DNA from: JAITVB01 sp031553805
GTDB lineage: Bacteria; Bacteroidota; Bacteroidia; Bacteroidales; Rikenellaceae
Assembly: GCA_031553805.1 (NCBI GenBank)
Contig: JAVBLC010000020.1
Coordinates: 1 to 36,431, forward strand
Direction of reading: 5' to 3'
Length of the DNA stretch: 36,431 nt
This document shows positions 32,002 through 36,431 of the stretch, one piece after another. The translations under genes were made by a program, and so were the position numbers. The notes under the pieces were generated by a model, which ran no database searches, was not told the origin of the DNA, and was given only the letters and a program-made list of their open reading frames with translations. Position 1 is the stretch's first letter, and each line of letters starts with the position of its first letter.

Positions 32002-34038
32002 ATGAAGTCATTCAAACGCTATATGGTCACTTCGGCGTTGCCCTACGCCAACGGCCCGGTGCATATCGGCCACCTGGCGGGGGTTTACGTCCCGTCGGAC
32101 ATCTACGTGCGCTACCTGCGCCTGCGGGGCGAGGACGTGAAGTGGGTCTGCGGGTCGGACGAGCACGGGGTGCCCATCACCCTCAAGGCCCGTCAGGAAG
32201 GAGTGACGCCCCAGGACATTGTCGATAAATACCACGGGATCATCAAGGACGCCTTTGCACGCCTCGGAATTTCGTTCGACATCTATTCACGCACCACTTC
32301 GCCCACGCACCACAAGACCGCCTCGGATTTTTTCCGCAAGCTCTACGATAACGGTAAGTTCGAGGAGCAGGTGACGCTGCAGTATTACGACGAGGAGGCG
32401 AAGCAGTTCCTGGCCGACCGCTACATCATGGGTACCTGCCCCCATTGCCAGAACGAGCGGGCTTACGGCGACCAGTGCGAGAAGTGCGGCTCGACCCTCT
32501 CGCCCAACGACCTGATCAACCCGCGTTCGACGATCACCGGCTCAACCCCCATGAAGCGCGAAACGAAGCATTGGTACCTGCCGCTGAACCAATACGAAAA
32601 TTTCCTGCGGGAGTGGATCCTGGAGGGACATAAGGAGTGGAAGGCCAACGTGTACGGGCAGTGCAAGAGCTGGCTCGACCTCGGCCTGCAACCCCGCGCG
32701 GTGAGCCGCGACCTGGACTGGGGCATCCCGGTGCCGGTCGAAGGAGCCGAAGGCAAAGTACTTTACGTGTGGTTCGATGCGCCGATCGGTTATATCTCGG
32801 CCACGAAAGAACTCACTCCCGACTGGGAAAAATATTGGAGGGACAAGGACACCAAACTCGTGCATTTCATCGGCAAGGACAACATCGTTTTCCACTGCAT
32901 CGTCTTCCCGGCGATGCTGAAAGCCCACGGCGACTACATCTTGCCGGAAAATGTGCCGGGAAACGAGTTTCTGAACCTCGAAAACGACAAAATTTCCACC
33001 TCGCGCAACTGGGCGGTGTGGCTCCACGAATACCTCGACGAGTTCCCGGGCAAGGAGGACGTGCTGCGTTACGTACTGTGCGCCAACGCGCCCGAAACGA
33101 AGGATAACGATTTTACGTGGAAGGACTTCCAAGCGCGCAACAACAACGAGTTGGTGGCCGTGTTGGGCAACTTTGTGAACCGGGCGCTGGTGCTGACTGA
33201 GAAGTATTTCGAGGGGGCGGTACCAGCATGTGGTGTGCTGAACGATTACGATAAAGAAACCCTCGGCGAATTACCGAAAATCAAGGCCGCCATTGAGGAA
33301 AACATCGAAAACTACCGTTTCCGCGAAGCGTTGAAAGAGGCGATGAACATCGCCCGTTTGGGCAACAAGTACCTGGCCGACACCGAGCCGTGGAAAGTAT
33401 GGAAAACCGACCCCGACCGCGTGGCGACAATACTCAACGTATCGCTCCAGATCACGGCCAACGTAGCGATCGCCATCGAACCGTTCATGCCGTTTACGGC
33501 AGCCAAGATGCTAAAAATGCTGGCGGCCGAAAAATTCGGTTGGGACGCCATCGGCCGCGCCGACCTGATGGCCGCCGGCCACAAACTCGAAAAACCGGAA
33601 CTGCTCTTCGAAAAGATCGAAGACGCCATGATCGAAGCCCAGCTTGAAAAGTTGCAGCGCACCAAGAGCGCCAACCAAGCCAAGGAAGCCGCCAAGATCG
33701 AACCGCAGAAAGAGAGCGTGACGTTTGACGATTTTTCGCGGATGGATATTCGCGTGGCCAAAGTAATCGCCGCCGAAAAGGTCGCCAAGACGAAGAAACT
33801 GCTGAAACTGACCGTCGACACGGGCATCGACAAGCGCACGATCGTGTCGGGCATCGCCGAATTCTTTACTCCCGAAGAGATGGTGGGCAAGCAAGTCGTC
33901 GTTCTCGTAAACCTCCAACCCCGCGACCTGAAAGGGATCGAATCGCAAGGGATGGTGCTGATGGCCGAAGCTGCCGACGGCACGCTATCGCTCATCAGCC
34001 CCAGCGGGCCGATGGAGCCGGGCGTGGTCATCCGCTGA
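32002..34038 (+). CDS. metG: Methionyl-tRNA synthetase with C-terminal tRNA-binding domain
   Basis: The protein is 678 aa. It charges tRNA-Met with methionine. The class I signature HIGH is at residues 21-24. The zinc knuckle CPHCQNE...CEKCG lies near residues 145-166. The KMSKS equivalent is KISTS at residues 330-334, which I know as normal for the Bacteroidetes-type enzyme. The anticodon-binding helical domain follows. The last about 110 residues (FDDFSRMDIRVAKVIAAEKV onwards) are an EMAP/Trbp111-type OB-fold that promotes tRNA binding and dimerisation. The ATG at 32002 fits the promoter 17 bp upstream; the longer open frame from 31921 begins before it. It ends with a strong terminator. Confidence 0.97.
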   Translation: MKSFKRYMVTSALPYANGPVHIGHLAGVYVPSDIYVRYLRLRGEDVKWVCGSDEHGVPITLKARQEGVTPQDIVDKYHGIIKDAFARLGISFDIYSRTTSPTHHKTASDFFRKLYDNGKFEEQVTLQYYDEEAKQFLADRYIMGTCPHCQNERAYGDQCEKCGSTLSPNDLINPRSTITGSTPMKRETKHWYLPLNQYENFLREWILEGHKEWKANVYGQCKSWLDLGLQPRAVSRDLDWGIPVPVEGAEGKVLYVWFDAPIGYISATKELTPDWEKYWRDKDTKLVHFIGKDNIVFHCIVFPAMLKAHGDYILPENVPGNEFLNLENDKISTSRNWAVWLHEYLDEFPGKEDVLRYVLCANAPETKDNDFTWKDFQARNNNELVAVLGNFVNRALVLTEKYFEGAVPACGVLNDYDKETLGELPKIKAAIEENIENYRFREALKEAMNIARLGNKYLADTEPWKVWKTDPDRVATILNVSLQITANVAIAIEPFMPFTAAKMLKMLAAEKFGWDAIGRADLMAAGHKLEKPELLFEKIEDAMIEAQLEKLQRTKSANQAKEAAKIEPQKESVTFDDFSRMDIRVAKVIAAEKVAKTKKLLKLTVDTGIDKRTIVSGIAEFFTPEEMVGKQVVVLVNLQPRDLKGIESQGMVLMAEAADGTLSLISPSGPMEPGVVIR

Positions 34039-34063
34039 CGCTCGCAGGTTCGCAAGTCATTCG

Positions 34064-34095
34064 GGACGGCGGACGCACATCCGCCGTCCTTTTTT
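34064..34095 (+). terminator. Intrinsic terminator of metG
   Basis: GGACGGCGGA and TCCGCCGTCC pair around a 6-nt loop and are followed by six T, 25 bp after the metG stop. Confidence 0.88.
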
Positions 34096-34131
34096 GTTCT
34101 TCCGAAGGGCATATCGGGAACACTTTTTTAC

Positions 34132-34139
34132 TACATTTG
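34132..34139 (+). promoter_or_regulatory. Likely -7 box of ilvE
   Basis: TACATTTG matches TAnnTTTG, 27 bp before the ATG at 34167. The -33 position is not a clear TTTG. Confidence 0.5.
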
Positions 34140-34166
34140 CTACCAACAAGAAAAAATACGAAAAAT

Positions 34167-35183
34167 ATGGAAAACTTCGATTGGAAAAACCTCAGTTTCG
34201 GATACCACGACACTGACTACAACGTGCGCTGCTACTACCGCGACGGCAAGTGGGGCGAACTCGAAATACACACCGACCCCAACGTCACGATGTCGATGGC
34301 GGCCACCTGCCTCCACTATGGACAGGAATCGTTCGAAGGACTGAAAGCATTCACGGGCAAGGACGGCGACATTCGCATCTTCCGCCCCGATGAAAATGCC
34401 AAGCGTATGCAGCGCTCGGCCGAATATATCCGGATGGCGGCTCCTCCGGTCGAACTTTTTGTCGAAGCCGTTAAAAAAGTGGTCGACCTGAACCGCCGCT
34501 TCGTGCCGCCCTACGGCACCGGGGCGTCGCTCTACATCCGCCCGCTGCTCATCGGCACCGGGGCACAAGTGGGCGTCAAGCCGTCGAACGAATACCTCTT
34601 CCTTGTTTTCGTCACCCCCGTAGGCCCGTACTTCAAAAGCGGATTCGGGCCGATCGACGTCATCGTCGACCGCGACCACGACCGCGCCGCACCCCGCGGT
34701 ACCGGCCACGTGAAAGTAGGCGGCAACTACGCCGCCAGCCTAGAATCGAACGACCTGGCCCACAAAAAAGGATTTTCAACAATGCTCTTCCTCGACGCCG
34801 CCGAGCAGAAATATATCGACGAGTGCGGCGCCGCCAACTTTTTTGCCATAAAGGGCAACTCATACATCACCCCCGTGTCACATTCCATCCTGCCCTCGAT
34901 CACCAACCTGAGCATCCAGCAGCTGGCACGCGACATGGGACTCACCGTCGAAGCTCGGCGCGTAGAGTTCGCCGAGCTGCCCTCATTCGATGAATGCGGA
35001 AACTGCGGCACAGCAGCCGTACTCACCCCCATCGCACGAATCGTCGACGAAGCGAACAACAAAGTCTACCAATTCGCCAAAGACGGCAAACCCGGCAAAA
35101 TCACCACACAACTCTACGAAAAATACCGGGCCATCCAACTCGGCGAAGCCCCCGACACCCACCACTGGATAATCACCGTCTAA
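34167..35183 (+). CDS. ilvE: Branched-chain amino acid aminotransferase
   Basis: The protein is 338 aa, a fold-type IV PLP enzyme that makes or breaks down leucine, isoleucine and valine by exchange with glutamate. The PLP lysine is K183 in GTGHVKVGGNYAAS, matching the GTGxxKxGGNY site of the longer (eukaryote-like) BCAT subgroup. YGQESFEGLKAF and DECGAANFFAI are further family blocks. The start at 34167 is chosen because a TTG-initiated frame from 34137 would begin inside the -7 box. It is a single gene with no other branched-chain genes in view. The GC-rich composition agrees with its neighbours, showing that bacterial sequence continues at least to 35183. Confidence 0.95.
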   Translation: MENFDWKNLSFGYHDTDYNVRCYYRDGKWGELEIHTDPNVTMSMAATCLHYGQESFEGLKAFTGKDGDIRIFRPDENAKRMQRSAEYIRMAAPPVELFVEAVKKVVDLNRRFVPPYGTGASLYIRPLLIGTGAQVGVKPSNEYLFLVFVTPVGPYFKSGFGPIDVIVDRDHDRAAPRGTGHVKVGGNYAASLESNDLAHKKGFSTMLFLDAAEQKYIDECGAANFFAIKGNSYITPVSHSILPSITNLSIQQLARDMGLTVEARRVEFAELPSFDECGNCGTAAVLTPIARIVDEANNKVYQFAKDGKPGKITTQLYEKYRAIQLGEAPDTHHWIITV

Positions 35184-35232
35184 CAACCACCAGCAGTCGG
35201 GCAACAGGCAGGGTATTGAGACAGCCTTCGAC

Positions 35233-35258
35233 TGCCGCTTTTTATAAAAAGCGGCACC
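35233..35258. repeat. Second copy of the palindrome core
   Basis: The 26 bp are identical to the centre of the palindrome at 22277-22302: arm TGCCGCTTTTTA, its mirror, then CC. Here the outer arms are not palindromic. It starts 50 bp past the ilvE stop, so both copies lie just downstream of gene ends. Confidence 0.85.
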
Positions 35259-35408
35259 AAAAATTTTACTGGGATACTACGTATCCCTTGATCTACCTTG
35301 CTTAGTTTTAGTAAAGGTTTTAGAGAAGAGGGCCCCCACTACTGTTGCAAAACGAGAATTGGGTAGGTGCGTGGGAGAGGGGGGGCTCATCGCTAAAAAC
35401 TTTTAACA
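35259..35408. other. Transition region after ilvE
   Basis: No gene is visible. A small inverted repeat GGGATAC/GTATCCC lies at 35271-35287. Composition shifts within this stretch from GC-rich bacterial DNA to AT-rich repeat DNA, with a G-rich run (GGGAGAGGGGGGG) near 35374-35386. A join between two DNA sources may lie here. Confidence 0.5.
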
Positions 35409-36431
35409 TGGTGCAAGAATGGATAATATTAACGACATGTGATTATAGCAACTATGATATGAAGATCTCAGTAATGTCACTCGAATAAACCAGTACCAAA
35501 TTGATTAAGTGAATATCACCTGAGAAACACTATTTATGCATTTAGAAGTAGAGGACATTATTAGAATCAGAGATATAAACAACTCTCTGCGTTCAGGTGT
35601 GATAATGCAACTTTTACATGTAAAGCTAGACTGCATCAGTAACAAGTAATTTATGTCAATAACAACTGAGGAAGACTTTTTATGCATGTACAATTGCAAG
35701 AAATAACTAGAATTAGAGTTAGAAGCAACTATCAGTTTTGCAGGTTCCAACCTGCAACTTTACCCATATATAACAGGAATAAAACAGTAACAAGTTATTT
35801 AAGTGAAAAACACCTCAGAAAGACTTTCTGGCAGGTACAAGTATTGAATATAATTAGAAACTCTAATATAAGCATCTGTGATAAAATCAAGTACGAAATG
35901 TCAGTATAAAACACCAGGAACAAATAATGTTAGAATAACACCTTAAAACACTTTTTGTGCAGGTACACATTTAGGAAATATTTAGGAACAATGATTTGAA
36001 ATACAGAGATATAAGCAACTCAGAAATATCACAACAATACACCAGTAATAACTTGTTTGAGTAAATAAGACCTTAGAGAAAGGCTTTTTTCATGCACGTG
36101 TATGAAAACTAATTAGAAACTGTAACATAAGCAACAGTTAAATAAACAACTCATGTACATCACTGCAATACACCAATAACAAGTTATCTATGTTAATAGA
36201 ACATGAGAAAGGCTTCTTATGTAGGTGCAGGTATGAAGAATGACTAGACCCTATTATATATTAAACTTAGAACGTTCACTAGAATACACCAGTAACTACA
36301 TATGTAAGTGAATAACTGCTAAGAAAGAATGTTTTGCAGGTACAAGTATGGAAAATACATAGAAAATGTGATAAAATCAGCTGTGACATGAAGAACTCAA
36401 AAATTTAACAGGAATAATTAATTAACAACTG
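35409..36431. repeat. Degenerate AT-rich tandem repeat, satellite-like
   Basis: Similar units begin with CAGTAACAAG-like words at 35491, 35637, 35785, 35915, 36043, 36174, 36290 and 36409, giving unit lengths of 146, 148, 130, 128, 131, 116 and 119 bp. Before 35491 there is a partial unit. Shared inner blocks include GTGAATAACACC, GAGAAAGACTTTTTATGCA, GGTACAAGTATG and AATTAGAAACTGTGATATAA. No coding frame of substance, promoter or bacterial gene is present. The pattern resembles eukaryotic satellite DNA and differs sharply in base composition from the rest. It runs off the window end. Confidence 0.85.

Noticed and set aside
32989..33003. Damaged KMSKS motif in MetG
   Set aside because: KISTS is the usual form in Bacteroidetes-type MetG, so it is not a defect.
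35409..36431. CRISPR array at the right end
   Set aside because: The units are degenerate along their whole length, vary from 116 to 148 bp, and there is no constant repeat alternating with unique spacers.

Overview
The window looks like chromosome from a Bacteroidales bacterium, followed by about 1 kb of DNA that looks unrelated. Supporting signs are Bacteroidetes-type promoters (TTTG, 19 bp, TAnnTTTG), a KISTS-type MetG, secreted proteins with Bacteroidetes-style signal peptides and lipoboxes, a PL10/GH105/ExuT pectin-use gene set, and a mutL-rhomboid-endonuclease operon. Most of the window is GC-rich by eye; a family such as Rikenellaceae is possible but I cannot fix the genus. No rRNA, tRNA, transposase or CRISPR array was recognised.

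Region 1 (1-4203) is an AT-richer accessory island. It holds a tandem array of short secreted Rhs-type polymorphic toxins and their likely immunity genes. Two toxin genes share a 357-bp 5' module (signal peptide, about 75 residues of leader, truncated Rhs core) and then carry unrelated C-terminal toxin domains: an HExxH zinc-peptidase-like one and one with a caspase-like His/Cys pair. Each is followed by a secreted or membrane-anchored putative immunity protein. A third cassette seems to have lost its toxin. Each cassette ends in a related hairpin (arm CTCCCTCGCC).

Region 2 (4292-18879) is devoted mainly to plant cell-wall (pectin) sugars. It has a PL10 pectate lyase with a DUF4861-like partner, a divergent AraC regulator, a three-gene lipoprotein/DUF1593 operon, a GH105 unsaturated glucuronyl hydrolase and a membrane-tethered AraC regulator. 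Two small PH-like membrane proteins and a lipoprotein lie between. The ExuT-like hexuronate transporter at 22312-23574 completes a plausible path: lyase, unsaturated oligogalacturonides, GH105, uptake of monomers. No SusC/SusD pair is present.

Region 3 (18880-26290) has a candidate structured RNA, a collagen-like lipoprotein, a KamA-family radical SAM protein, the transporter, a URO-D/MtaA-type protein, a DUF4136 lipoprotein and a small outer-membrane barrel. A perfect 58-bp palindrome lies between the radical SAM gene and the transporter.

Region 4 (26405-35183) is core genome: a dicarboxylate/amino-acid symporter, a leftward operon (small tail-anchored protein, mutL, rhomboid protease, membrane-bound endonuclease/phosphatase), metG and ilvE.

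Region 5 (35184-36431) has no gene. It starts with a second copy of the palindrome core and then changes to an AT-rich, degenerate tandem repeat of about 116-148 bp units. This resembles eukaryotic satellite DNA and may be a chimeric contig end.
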